Positions 1 to 9,960 of a stretch of 30,346 nt of DNA are shown in pieces. Below the pieces are notes generated by a model that saw only the letters and a program-made list of their open reading frames with translations, made no database searches and was not told the DNA's origin. The stretch's first letter is position 1. Every line of letters begins with the position of its first letter. This DNA is from Schoenoplectus triqueter (Eukaryota; Streptophyta; Magnoliopsida; Poales; Cyperaceae). The stretch is from the NCBI GenBank assembly GCA_964058805.1, contig CAXKVV010000938.1, forward strand, positions 1-30,346, written 5' to 3'. A program made the translations under genes and the position numbers.

Positions 1-1061
1 AATGTATATTCACATTGATCCTTTTCAATATGCTCCAACTTCTCCTGGAGGGTAAAATAGAAAAACATAAGAAAATGCAAAAAAGAAATGATAATTCAGC
101 TTTGCAGATATCATACTTCCACACAAAAAATTCATAATCACCATCTCCTCTTATTTTTTGGGTTCTCTGGGATTGGGTTGGTGAATAGAAGTTTAAATAG
201 ATTTAATTCTAAAAATAAAAAAAATCAAAGATAATTTACAGTATCACCTACTTGAGCGCACAATGTTTTCATGGGAATTGAACCAGCATTGCAACAGCAT
301 TTGCGATTTTAGGTTGAGCTTTACTTACAAAGCCCAATTGAGCCTGAATTCTGGCATAGACCACCAAGAAAAGAGAGAGAAAAACACATCCTAATTATAT
401 TTTTGGAAAAAGAGGAGATCGGGTAGTGCGCGTCCCATTCAATCTAAGTTGCACATTAGTTCATTACCCATCACACATCACTTACGCAGTAATAGAATAT
501 ACTCAAACTGGCAATTGAGCTTTTTTTTTTTCAGTAGGTACCAACTTGGGTAAAAAGTAAAAACTAAATTATACAAATCCAAATCTGTTGCAGGACAGGA
601 ATGCTAAAATTCTTTAAAAAAAAAAAAGAAAAATGAGGGGGAAAGGCACTAACTTTGGCGTGCTTGCTATGCACGAGCGAGATAAGGGGGACGATCTTCA
701 AGCAGCGATCGATCTCGTTCTGGACCCGCTTGAATTCGTAAGCGACGCTCCAACCCATGGCGAGCATGTAGAGAAAGCTCCTCTTCCCGCAAGCCTCAAC
801 CAGCGCGTACCCCCGCTTGATCGCATCCTCCAGTCGCTCTAGCGGCTCCCGAGTCTCAGCACGGTCGCGCAGCTCCGGTACATTGAGCGGCTGGAGCAGG
901 TTAGAGATCAGCGTGAGGTGATTGGCGAAGCGTCGACAGTTGCGCTTGTGCGTGCGCGCGGCATTGGCCGATTGGACGACGAGGGAGATGAGCTGGACCG
1001 CATTGAGGCCAGTGAGCTGGGAGATGTTCGCTACGTCGCCGATCTGTTCCCATGTCGCCAT
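1..1061 (-). CDS. MCA: MCA-family (Mid1-complementing activity) protein, 5' part: exon 1 (654-1061) and start of exon 2 (1-44)
   Basis: MCA proteins are plant plasma-membrane proteins linked to Ca2+ influx and mechanosensing; full-length members are roughly 420 residues with a C-terminal PLAC8 Cys-rich region. Exon 1 encodes 136 residues beginning MATWEQIGDV, with the family hallmarks QLTGL (15-19), the hydrophobic N-terminal segment (about 13-31), NCRRFANHL (41-49), REPLERLEDA (71-80), LYMLAMGW (97-104) and EIDRCLKIVPLISLV (116-130). It ends at codon 136 on a GT donor (653-648, GTTAGT). A 609-bp phase-0 intron follows, ending CTCCAG at 50-45, and exon 2 resumes with EKLEHIEKDQCEYT, which fits the family alignment without a gap. 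The C-terminal half lies outside the window. Residue 20 is Asn where Arabidopsis MCA1 has Asp21 (see findings). Exon 1 is much richer in GC and CpG than its surroundings. Family assignment is from recalled homologues; the intron is seen directly. Confidence 0.9.
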
Positions 1062-1490
1062 TTTTGCTCCTCCCCCCTTTTCTTTTGATTTTATTTTTGT
1101 GGTTTAGTTTGATCTGGAGGGGAAAGTGGAGACTGGAGAGTGAAGCAGAGAGAGATTAGTACTTTAGTAGATTGGGTGGAATGTTAGTTTGTGATTGGTT
1201 TTCCTGTTTGGATTGGTGTTAATATATAATTGTTTTGCATTTTTTAAAGTTTTAGTACCAAGTAGTTTGCTGGAGTCTGTGTCACTGTGGCCGTGTGGGC
1301 TCTGGCGTTGGAAGGGCATGTGGGGAAACTGGGAAAAGTGGGAAGAGACGAGAAGAGCGGCACTCTGGCACTGAGCAGTTGAGCGCTGGAATGAAACCAA
1401 GGTGAAGAAAGGATTCTCTGTGGCTGCGGCTCTGGTGACCTCTATGTATATGTGTGTGAGGATTTATTGACAACTTTGACAATCATCAAA
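1062..1490 (-). promoter_or_regulatory. 5' UTR and promoter region of the MCA gene
   Basis: Reading on the minus strand, a pyrimidine/purine-rich leader lies just upstream of the start codon. A TATA-like stretch (TTATATATTAA) lies around 1219-1230. CCAAT boxes are seen at about 1192-1197 and 1212-1217, on the start-codon side of the TATA, so they are probably not the functional CAAT boxes. Short open frames here have no recognisable product. The transcription start is not determined. Confidence 0.4.
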
Positions 1491-2482
1491 ATTAATTTAT
1501 TTTAAAATTGTATTATGTTAAATAATAATTTTAATATACATACAGAAGAGATAACTTTATTTATTTGAAATTATGATTTATATATTAAATTCTTGAAAAT
1601 TAAAACAGTTCATAATTTAATGGTTTTTGATGTAATATCTTAAACTATATAGAATTTAAGATAAAAATAATACATAAATTCAATAATAAATCTATCAATT
1701 TCTTTTCTACATTATTTAGTATATTTGAAAATATTAAACATTTTTCCCAGGCTATATTATCATATATTCAATCATTCAGGATAACTATTGTGAAAATATT
1801 TGTTCGTGCTAATATACAAACATTCTAAAAATATATATATACTTTATAATCACAATTTTTTTAATTTATATTGATCAATAAAATTTTCTATAAATATCTT
1901 ACAGGAAATATTTTTTCATTTTCGGAGTTTTTAACCATTTTTTTCAGATTTTCTAAGATTGCTACTAAAATATTAATAAAGTTTTGTACATAAAAACATA
2001 TTATTTAGAAAAATCTGAAACAAATACAATAAAAATGATAAATTATATATTAAAATTGTTAAAAAATAATAAAATATATAATTCTTGAGATGTTTATATA
2101 TAAGCCGGAGTGTAAACATTTTCATAATATTTTATGTCCAATCAGACAATTTTTTTTTCTTTGGTCAACTATGTTAATCGGATGATTTGTATCTTTTTCG
2201 TGGCTCTTTAAATCCAAAGTGCAAAAAAACGCTTACCGTTTGGCAATCGCTATTCAGTGCAGAATAGCAAAATAGTTCACTATTGGAATTAAAAAAGAGT
2301 TCGCCAAATAAAATACAAAATACAAATTTAGTGTTGCTGAAGAAGTTATTTTGCTATGTAGTCTTCAAATTACGTGTTGCCAAATACAAAAAAAAACAAA
2401 TTTAGTGTCTAATAGTGATTTATTCTTGAAATATAGTGCACAAAATAGAAATTTTTTAACTATTCCAAATAGCTATTTTATG
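1491..2482. other. AT-rich intergenic DNA with decayed repeat sequence
   Basis: No gene is supported. From about 2235 on there are several short, similar strings (aaaatagttcactatt, gtttggcaat, ttcgccaaata) of the kind seen again near 9965-10020 and 15640-15770. They suggest remnants of one AT-rich short transposon family, but no clean termini are visible. Confidence 0.4.
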
Positions 2483-2682
2483 TTTGGATCATGCAAAAAA
2501 ATAGTGTAAGAATAGAAAAATTAAGAATAATAAATGAGAATAGCGAAAAATAGTGATTTTTCGGTTAGCGTGAGGATAGTAAAAAGATAATATTATTCCG
2601 AATGGTAGAAATATTATTTGAATTGATTGTTTAAAATAGTAACAAGAGTTGAGAAGAACAATAGTTATTTCATCTCCCCCTT
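2483..2682 (+). repeat. Dispersed direct repeat, copy 1 (about 200 bp)
   Basis: Starts TTTGGATCATGCAAAAA and ends near CATCTCCCCCTT. It matches 16858-17042 in the same orientation with base changes and small indels; the shared blocks include gagaatag-gaaaaatagtgattt and gtta-gcg-gaggata. The right edge abuts the kinase pseudogene inside its glycine-rich loop. It is probably a short non-autonomous transposon. The copies lie upstream of a dead and a live LecRK respectively. Confidence 0.7.
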
Positions 2683-2858
2683 CGGATCTGTCTATAAAGG
2701 AAATTTAAATGGTGAATATGTTGCTGTGAAGAAAGGGTCAGAGGATTCGAAGCAAGGGGAAAAGGAGTATATATCAGATGTCAAAATCGTAAGCAAAACT
2801 AAGACATCGATATCTCGTTCCACTAGTAGGTTGGTGCCATGATCAAGGGAAATTTTTG
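2680..2858 (+). pseudogene. LecRK kinase-domain relic, left piece
   Basis: The translation carries FGSVYKG (second half of the glycine-rich loop), VAVKK (ATP-binding Lys) and SKQGEKEYISDVKIVSK, which match the intact LecRK at 17320-19449 (FGSVYRG, IAVKRV, SKQGKKEYISEVKIISQ). An extra base near 2793-2800 shifts the frame, after which the DNA still matches (ggttggtgccatgat). The lectin domain, membrane segment and start of the kinase are missing upstream, where a short repeat abuts. The relic is cut at 2858 by the copia element and continues at 8120. Confidence 0.88.
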
Positions 2859-3436
2859 TGTTGATCTTTTGTTTATTTATTCTGAAGTGGATTATTTTGA
2901 AATTTATCTTAAACTCTTTGAAATCGAAATATTATTCCGAGGTCTAACACAGGTGTTCACTCTGACCAACAAGAACAGATGAAGAACTGCATTAAATGAG
3001 AATAAAATAAATTACTAGATCGGGAAGAAGAAAGAGAGTGTTCTGAAAGCTGTTTTCTTTATAATTCAACTGTGTTTACAAAGTGTTTTCTCTCTCTTAT
3101 CTCTTTTCTACTCTACACCTCTATTGTACATGACATTAAATGCCTAGCCACACTTCTGTCATTTTCACTGTTGTTCTCATCAGCTGTCTCTGATACATGC
3201 GGCATATGCCAGAAGTGTCATGTTCATCATTAATCTTGAGTTCATCTCGAGTTTATCTCGAGCTTCCTGATGTTCCCGAGCTGTTAGGCTTTGGTCCATC
3301 TTGAGTTTTTCCTTTGGCACTCGCTCGTCCTTAGTGCTGCTGCTTCTTATGGTTCGGCATGGGATATCTCGAGGTGGTTGGGTTCCTAAGTTATTGATCC
3401 TTCGGGATCGGGACTTGGAGTTTACTACTCTCAACA
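2859..3436 (-). repeat. 3' LTR of the copia element
   Basis: 578 bp; on the top strand it runs TGTTGATC to CTCTCAACA, with intact TG/CA ends. It aligns end to end with 7457-8119. Compared with that copy it lacks about 68 bp, between CTACACCTCTATT and GTACATGACATT, which includes the TATA-like part of the promoter. It also lacks one copy of a roughly 27-bp ctcgagtttatc-type duplication. Confidence 0.95.
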
Positions 3437-3445
3437 TCCTCCCTT
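3437..3445 (-). other. Polypurine tract
   Basis: The minus strand reads AAGGGAGGA immediately before the 3' LTR (TGTTGAGAG). This is the usual position for the plus-strand primer of an LTR retrotransposon. Confidence 0.85.
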
Positions 3446-3459
3446 AAACTCAAGTCTCA

Positions 3460-6400
3460 CACTTCATCATCCCGAACATCTTCTTGCAGTTTTGAATAGT
3501 GGCTTCGACAAAATCTTTATGAAAATAACTGCAGCTTGATCTTTGCTTTGCGCATGAATAACTCGAACCTCCCCATTCTTGATATGTCCTCGGATTGAGT
3601 GGAACCTCACATCTATGTGTTTGCTCCTCTCATGATGTATCGGGTTCTTGGCAGATTCGATAGCTGACTTATTATCAACTCAAATCTCAGTCGATTTAAG
3701 TTGTGGGCACTTTAGCTCCTGCAGTAGTCTTCTGAGCCAGATTGCATGACTCACACCGAGTGATACTGCGACATACTCGGCCTTACAGGTGGAAAGCGTG
3801 ATAATGGGCTGCTTCTTCGACAACCATATGAAAGTTATGCCTCTTATATAGAATGCATATCTCGAGGTGCTCTTGCGATCATCAATGTCACCGCACTAGT
3901 CACTGTCCACATAACCTGTAAGTTCAAAAACATTAGTTTTTTAGTAGAACAACTCGAGATCCTATGTCCCCTTGACATATCTGAGAATTCTCTTCACTGC
4001 TTTCAAGTGAGGGTATCTCGGGTCCTCCATGAATCGACTTGCGACCCCCACGGTAAATGTTATGTCGGGCATTGTGCAAGTAAAGTACCTTAGACTACCA
4101 ATCATACTTCGGTAGGTGTTCGAGTCCACAGCTTCTCCTCCTTCGAGTTTTGAGAGCTTGGCACCGAGCTCCGTTGGTGTCACTACTAGGTTGTAATTAC
4201 TCATCCCGAACTTTTGGAGAATTTTTCGGGCGCATGCTCCTTGAGATACAAATATTTTCTAACTTCTCCTGCTTGATCTCCGGACCGAGAAAGTACCTCA
4301 TCATCCCGAGATCTGTCATCTCGAACTTGAGCTTCATTTCTCGCTTGAACTCGTCAATAAACCTTTGGTTGTTTCCCATGAAGATCAGATCATCCACTTA
4401 AAGTGCGACAATCCGGAGTTTATCTTTAAGTGCTTTCACGTAGATGGCCGCTTCGAAGGGATACTGTTTGAAGCTATTTTCCTTAAAATAACTGTCAATC
4501 CTAGTGTTCCATGCACTCGGGACTTGCTTTAGCCTGTACAACGCCTTCTTCAATCTGAGGTCTTTGTGCTCCTTCCCGAGCTTCATGTACCCGAGGGGTT
4601 GTTCGAGATACACCTTCTCTTCAAGCATACCATTCAGGAATGTCGACTTCACATCCATCTGATGTACCGACCATTCATTATGCGCAGCTTACGAGATCAG
4701 CAGCCGAATTGTCTCCATTCGTGCTATTGGGGGTAAACACCTCATCATAGTCGATCTCGGTCTTTTACCGATAACTTTTGACTATGAGTCTCTCCTTGTG
4801 CCTCTCAATTGTGCCTTGTGGGGTCATTTTCTTCTTGTACACCCACTTCACTCCAATTGGTTTGTGCCCTTTGGACAGATCTGTCATCTTTCAAGTTTCA
4901 TTCTTCTCGATTGCTTTTATCTCTTCATCCATCATAGCTTTTCATTTTGGATCTCGAACTGCTTTATCGAATGAGATAGTCTTGACATCGGCTAGTAGAC
5001 ATACCAGGTGTACCTCACCGGTTGTCTCATAGAGATCTCGAAGATCATAAAATCTTGGGTTTCTTGGTTCAGCCTCAAGTTCATCTGAGCTTCCTGAATT
5101 AAAGTCCTCCTCTGAGCTTCTTAAGCTCAAGGCTCCACCATCTCGAACTGGGTGTCTAACTTTGACTTCCTCAGTTGACAACTCTTCCTGCTGGTTGTTC
5201 CAGTCCTAGCGAGTTTCTTCATTTAGCTCAACATCTCTACTGATCACGAGCTTCTTCTCGATCAGATCATAGAGTTTGTATGCCTTGGATTTCTCACTAT
5301 ATCCAATGAAGACATACTTCTTGCTTTTGTCTTCGAGTTTGGTTCTCTTTGGGTCTGAGATTTTCCCATGTGCTATGCTCCCGAATACCTTGAGATGTGC
5401 AACATTGGATTTGTGGCATCTCCAAAGTTTTTGGGGGGTTCTATTATTGAGAAATGCATACGAGCATCGGTTTTGTATGTACACCGCACACTGCACAGCT
5501 TCGGCGTAAAATTTCTTTGATATTTCCTTGGTTTTGATCATTGATCTCACCATGTCGAGAATTATCTTATTTTTTCTCTCAGCGATGCCATTCTACTGTG
5601 GTGTGTAAAGTGCTGTCAAAATCCTATGGATCTCGTGATTCTTGCAGTATGACTTGAATTTGTTGGACAGATACTCACCATCTCTATCCGATCTCAGAGA
5701 CCGAATCTTCTTTCCTGATGTTTTCTCAACCATGACCTTAAACTGCTTAAAGGTTTTAAATGCCTCAGATTTCTTCTCGAGGAAGTACACACAATACTTT
5801 CTTGAATAGTCATCGATGAAAGTGATGAAGTACTTCTTCCCACTGAATGAGCTTGGGGTGATAGGACCACAAATATCGGTATGGATCAACTCGAGGGTCT
5901 AATTGCCGAAAAATTAGACTTCCTGAATTACCTTCTCGTCTGCTTTCCTATCACGCACCCTTCGCAGAACTTATTCTCGAAATCGAGATTCGACAGTCCT
6001 TATATTGACTGTTTCTTCACTAAATCTCTGAGGCCACTATATCCCAGATGTCCGAACCTCATGTGCTATAACCAAGTTTCGTCTTTCTTGTTAATCTTGA
6101 TATATTTCTGCTCGATTCTTTACAAATTCAGCTTAAACATTCTGTTCTCCCCCATTTCAACTCGAGCGATAGCTCTTCCTCGGCTATCTTTCAAATATAG
6201 AGTTCTCTTCTTCACAAAGATTTCAAACCTTTTTTTCATTAACTGGTCCATACTCAGAATGTTGCTATTTATCTCTAGAATATAGTAGACGTCTTCTATC
6301 ATCCCGAATTTTCCATTCTTCTGAGGAAACTTTACGTTGTATTTTCCTTTAACCTCTACCTTGGATGCGTCTCCGAAGGAAACTGTTCTGGCTAACTCGG

Positions 6401-6470
6401 TCATCTTGGCAAATAAATGCTTGTGACCTATCATATGATTGTTGGCTCCTGTGTCAAGGTATCACACGGT
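3460..6470 (-). pseudogene. Degenerate copia pol: protease, integrase, reverse transcriptase, RNase H
   Basis: In transcription order: protease DTGA at 6455-6444; GAG-pre-integrase region about 6434-6120 (NILSMDQLM); integrase core from about 5889 with HTDICGP, RSDRDGEY and TPQ-stop-NG, extending to about 5206 with KVFGS and KYVFIGYS; reverse transcriptase about 4760-4200 with DVKSTFLNG, LYRLKQ and a VDD active site at about 4395 whose preceding Tyr is a stop; RNase H about 4000-3500 with YRSMIGSLRY, STCKAEYVA and KHIDVRFH. Stops interrupt every domain, and the frame changes between protease and integrase, between integrase and reverse transcriptase, and again before RNase H. It is a dead copy of a Tnt1-like polyprotein. 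Confidence 0.93.
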
Positions 6471-6572
6471 ATCACAATCCAAAGTCGACGGAGTTTGTGC
6501 CATCAGCAATACTTTTTCATCTTCGATGACTTCGGCGTAGTTGGCTTTTCCTTCTACTTTCTTTTCTTTCTA

Positions 6573-7439
6573 GCAATTTCGAGCATAATGCCCGTGCTTA
6601 CCACAATTGTAGCAATATATATTGGGTTTTCTTCTGCTTTCTTGGCTTCTCACTCATCCTCGCGAGTTTGGATTTGACTGCCCCGACTGGCTTGACTCTC
6701 TTCAACCACGTCGTCCACGACCTCCTCGGCCGCGTGCCTGTTGTGCCTTCTGCACGTACAATGCTTTCTCTTCGAGAACCACCTTAGATTGAAGGGCCTC
6801 CTCGAGAGTTTTTTTCTTCTTGAGGTTCTTTCTCTGCTCGTGTGCTAAGAGCGAGCCGGCGAGTTCATCAACGATTAACTCTGTCAAGTCCTTTGACTCC
6901 TCTATCGCACATACCATGTTTTCGAACGTATCAGTTAGCGACCTTAAGATCTTCTCCACCACCCTCTGCTCTGAGAGGCTTTCTCTATTTCTCTTCAGTT
7001 GATTCGTTATTGTCTGTACTCTGGTGATATATTCTGAGACTCCCTCTGTGTTGTTCATCCTAAGCATCTCAAACTCACTTTGTAGAGTTTGGAGTCTTAT
7101 CTATTTTACCAGGTCGACTCCTTTGTAGTCTGTTTGGAGTACTCCCCACGCCTCTTTAGAAGTTATTGCTCCGGCAATCTTCTCGAATCCGGCTTCGTCT
7201 ACTCCTTGATATAGGATGTAGAGCGCCGTCTTGTCTGCTACTTTCTTCTCCTTCAACAGTTTCAGTTGTTGCATGGTCAGAAGTGCGATATTTTTGGGTT
7301 CAACATACCTGGTCTCGACTATATCCCATACATCTTGCGCTCCTAGCAGGGCTTTGATCTAAATGCTCCAGTTGTCGTAGTTCGACTTCGTCAACTTGGG
7401 CATCGACATGTTGAGTGAATTATTTTCGAAACCAACCAT
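6573..7439 (-). pseudogene. Degenerate copia gag (UBN2-type with CCHC zinc knuckle)
   Basis: ATG at 7439-7437, close to the primer-binding site, begins MVGFENNSLN. The typical PKLTKSNYDNWSI stretch follows and then a TAG at 7361-7359 where relatives have Gln. The same frame continues through SEYITRVQTITNQLKR, TELIVDELAGSLLAHEQR and a basic RGRGGRGRRG tail, to a CX2CX4HX4C zinc knuckle (CYNCGKHGHYARNC) at 6614-6573, followed directly by a stop. Gag packages RNA in virus-like particles; this copy is interrupted. Confidence 0.9.
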
Positions 7440-7441
7440 TA

Positions 7442-7454
7442 GCTCTGATACTAA
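7442..7454 (-). other. tRNA primer-binding site (initiator Met)
   Basis: The minus strand reads TTAGTATCAGAGC, three bases after the 5' LTR. This is the plant initiator-Met-tRNA primer-binding site TGGTATCAGAGC with one G-to-A change. Confidence 0.85.
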
Positions 7455-7456
7455 TT

Positions 7457-8119
7457 TATTGACCTTCTATCTATTTATCTCGAAGTGAATTATCTCAAAA
7501 TCTATCTCGAATTCTTTGAACTCGAAATACTATCCCGAGGTCTGACATAAGTGTTCATTATGACAAACAAGAACAGACGAAGAATTGAATTAAATGAGAA
7601 TAAAATAAATTACTAGATCGGGGAGAAGGAAGATACTGCTCTGAAAGCTATTTTCTTTATAACTCAACTATGTTTATAAAATATTTTCTCTCTCTTATCT
7701 CTCTACTACTCTACACCTTTATTTATAATATTCAGTGTCATAAATGTACCGATCTACCTATATAAGTTTACTCCTAGACTATCCTATCCTAGGTACATGA
7801 CATTAAATGTCTAGCCACACTTCTATCACTTCCACTGCTACTCCCATCAGCTGTCTCTGGCACATGCAGCAGATGTCAGAAGTGTCTTGTTCATGATCCA
7901 TCTCGAGTTTATCTCGAGCTTCATCTATCTCGAGTTTATCTCAAGCTTCTTGATGTTCCCGAGCTATTAGGTTCTGATCCATCTCGAGGTTTGCCTTTGA
8001 TACTCGCTCATCCTTGATGCTGCTACTTCTTCTGGTTCGACATGGAGTATCTCGAGGTGATAGAATTTCTTAGTTCTTGGTCCTTCAGGATCGAGACTTA
8101 GAATTTACTACTCTCAATA
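7457..8119 (-). repeat. 5' LTR of the copia element
   Basis: 663 bp, pairing with 2859-3436. The ends have decayed from TG/CA to TA/TA on the top strand. It retains a TATA-like promoter (minus TATAAATA, about 7722-7729) that is absent from the other LTR. Over the first roughly 110 aligned bases about one fifth differ between the LTRs, mostly transitions, so the insertion is old or strongly affected by deamination. Confidence 0.95.
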
Positions 8120-8222
8120 TTTTGTTAGTTTATCAATTGATGCAGATGGAAACCTCGACAAGCACCTCTACGGAGACCGTGTTCTAAATTTGCGGATGAG
8201 GCGGAAAATAGCACTCGAGCCG
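8120..8222 (+). pseudogene. LecRK kinase-domain relic, right piece
   Basis: After the TTTTG duplication the DNA resumes exactly where the left piece stopped: TTAGTTTATCAATTGATGC matches the intact gene's TTGGTTTATGAATTGATGC (near 18645). The translation gives NLDKHLYG and RRKIAL, matching the kinase stretch after the hinge (SLEKHLHS, RHNIAL). The match fades at about 8222, just before another LTR-like sequence. The HRD, DFG and APE regions are absent. Confidence 0.85.
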
Positions 8223-8233
8223 TTAAAAGAGAA

Positions 8234-8667
8234 TGGTGGATATCACACTTTAAGAGAAGAAAAGAGATGGATAAAATAAGTTTTCTTTCTATTAAAAACT
8301 CTTATATCTTTCTCACATGTCAAACAACAGATTACAACTCTATTTATAGGCTAAGACAACATAAGTATCTAGAAAAGTCATATTAAAAATGGAATACTAA
8401 ACAACAGCTATTTCAGTTGACCCCTATCCACTAAAATAGTCATAACTCTCCGTAGAGATTTCCAAATGATTTGAAATTTGAACCATTAGAAACTAGACTT
8501 CAAGTGATTTCTATCCATAAGTCATACAACCAAAACAGATAACATTTGTTCTTTCATATCTCCTCATCAATCAACCCTAAAATTCTATAACTGCTGAATT
8601 CTAAGAGTCTCCTTTATTTTCCACTAGACTTAATATCATTAATGATAATTAAGTTTATATTTCAACA
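8234..8667 (-). mobile_element. Probable LTR of a second copia element
   Basis: On the minus strand this reads TGTTGAAATATAAACTTAAT and ends near ATATCCACCA, so it has TG/CA ends. It contains a promoter-like CCTATAAATAGAG (about 8337-8350). A purine-rich TTTATGAGAGAGTTT precedes it at 8682-8668, as a polypurine tract would. I see no second LTR and no target duplication, so it is probably the 3' LTR of a truncated copy. Its left edge coincides with the end of the LecRK relic. Confidence 0.5.
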
Positions 8668-9110
8668 AAACTCTCTCATAAACTTAATTTTAAGAACTTA
8701 TATTTTTTCATCATTAGTGTCGATTGTGGTGTTTCTTCAATTTCCTCATCTGTAGTTATTCTCTCTTGTCGATTTTTGTGAAATCAACACTTGTTTTTCT
8801 TGTTAAACTTGTCTTCATATCATCATTGCACTTCTTCATAACTCGCAGCGAATAATGACGTCATCCATTGACGGCTTCTTCTCGATTCATTGAGCTAGAA
8901 AACTCAAAAATCAATCGTGGTTTCATCTCATATGTTATCCAATTGTCTGACTCTTCAGGTCATGTATATGTGAGATTCACACACACACCGCGGCTCCACA
9001 CTGCATTTTTTTCAAGTGGCTCCACACCACATATTCGTAAGGAGTCTATCTCTTCTCATTAATTATATAAAACACTTGATCTTTTTTAGGGATCTGTAGT
9101 TTTCATGGTA
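8668..9110. other. Internal or flanking sequence of the second element; no gene
   Basis: No recognisable domain. Short minus-strand open stretches lie next to the LTR-like segment and may be the 3' end of its internal region. A 64-residue plus-strand open frame at 8868-9062 has no features I recognise. Confidence 0.35.
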
Positions 9111-9119
9111 TATGAGGGT

Positions 9120-9960
9120 GAGGAGGTTGGACTACCCTGTGTGTGACAAACTGATAGGCCGATTTAGAAGAATATTGCCCTGTAGGTGATCGCAACTAGA
9201 TAGGACCCTGGTCGGAAATTTGCACTGAAGAGTTAAAATAATGGCAGTATTATTTGCAAGTCTCTAAGGAAATAATATGAGTTGTTCAACAATACGGCCA
9301 AGTCATTTGTGTGATTGATTCCCATTTAGGAGTGTAATTTCATTGACCATACTGCATTCGGTGAGGCGTTAATTGTCTAGAGCCACTTAAGAAGCAACGC
9401 ATCATTTTACGTTCGTAGGTCCATTATTCCTTGTCCACCTAATTTCCTTGGCAGACATAGCAAGTCCCATTGCACAAGGCAGTGCCCTCCAGAAAAGGAT
9501 TTGTCCCCTCTACATAGAAATTGACGTGTGATTTGGGTTATTTCATCGATTGTGCCTTAGGGTAGCCGAAAAACTTGCATGCAGTAGATGGGTAATGCGT
9601 TGAGTATAGAATTTAGCAAGGTGAGCCTGCCCACCATAGAGAGTGATTTTCCTACCCATCCTTGAAACATTCTTGAATTTCTTGGATTAGAGGCATGAAG
9701 GTATCTTTCATCGATTTTTTGTGAGTCAGTGGTAATCCAAGATAATTAATGGGTAGTTCAAGAGGTTCACAGAGCATAAGATGTGCGATCGTTGGGATAT
9801 TGTGTTGTGGGATGACAATGGGAATAAATCCACTTTTCTATAAATTGATGTGCAGACCTGAGATTATGGGAAATTTATGTAGGATGTGACAGATTGTGGA
9901 TAAGTTATGAGGGCGTGCTGGAGTGAAGATGATGGTGTCGTCTGCGTATTAGAATATCTC
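9120..9960 (-). mobile_element. LINE (non-LTR retrotransposon) reverse-transcriptase fragment
   Basis: Minus-strand translation starting near 9955 gives YADDTIIFTPA (the F/YADD active-site box, preceded by a stop where Gln is usual), then LHINL-stop-KSGF, INYLGLPL, KGWVGKSLSMVGRLTLLNS, LPIYCMQVFRLP, and a zf-RVT-like CRGDKSFSGGHCLVQW. This order matches plant L1-type LINE ORF2, C-terminal half. The endonuclease and the front of the reverse transcriptase are missing, as in 5'-truncated insertions. At least three in-frame stops show it is dead. The 3' edge (near 9080-9120) is not sharp; a short A-run on the minus strand near 9085 may be the tail. Confidence 0.88.

Larger units (their letters stand above)
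2859..8119 (-). mobile_element. Ty1-copia LTR retrotransposon, full structure but coding-dead
   Basis: A 5261-bp element on the minus strand, with LTRs at 7457-8119 (5') and 2859-3436 (3'), an initiator-Met-tRNA primer-binding site at 7442-7454 and a polypurine tract at 3437-3445. The domain order is gag, protease, integrase, reverse transcriptase, RNase H, which is diagnostic of copia rather than gypsy. It is flanked by TTTTG at 2854-2858 and 8120-8124, a 5-bp target-site duplication. The single gag-pol frame is broken by at least three frameshifts and many stops, several of which look like C-to-T changes at Gln or Trp codons. The insertion splits a LecRK relic. It cannot encode its own proteins. 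Confidence 0.95.

Noticed and set aside
633..1107. Plus-strand open frames over the MCA exon
   Set aside because: They are shadows of the minus-strand exon, which has family similarity and splice sites.
1164..1482. Minus-strand frames upstream of the MCA start
   Set aside because: Overlap each other and the promoter, no domain or splice support.
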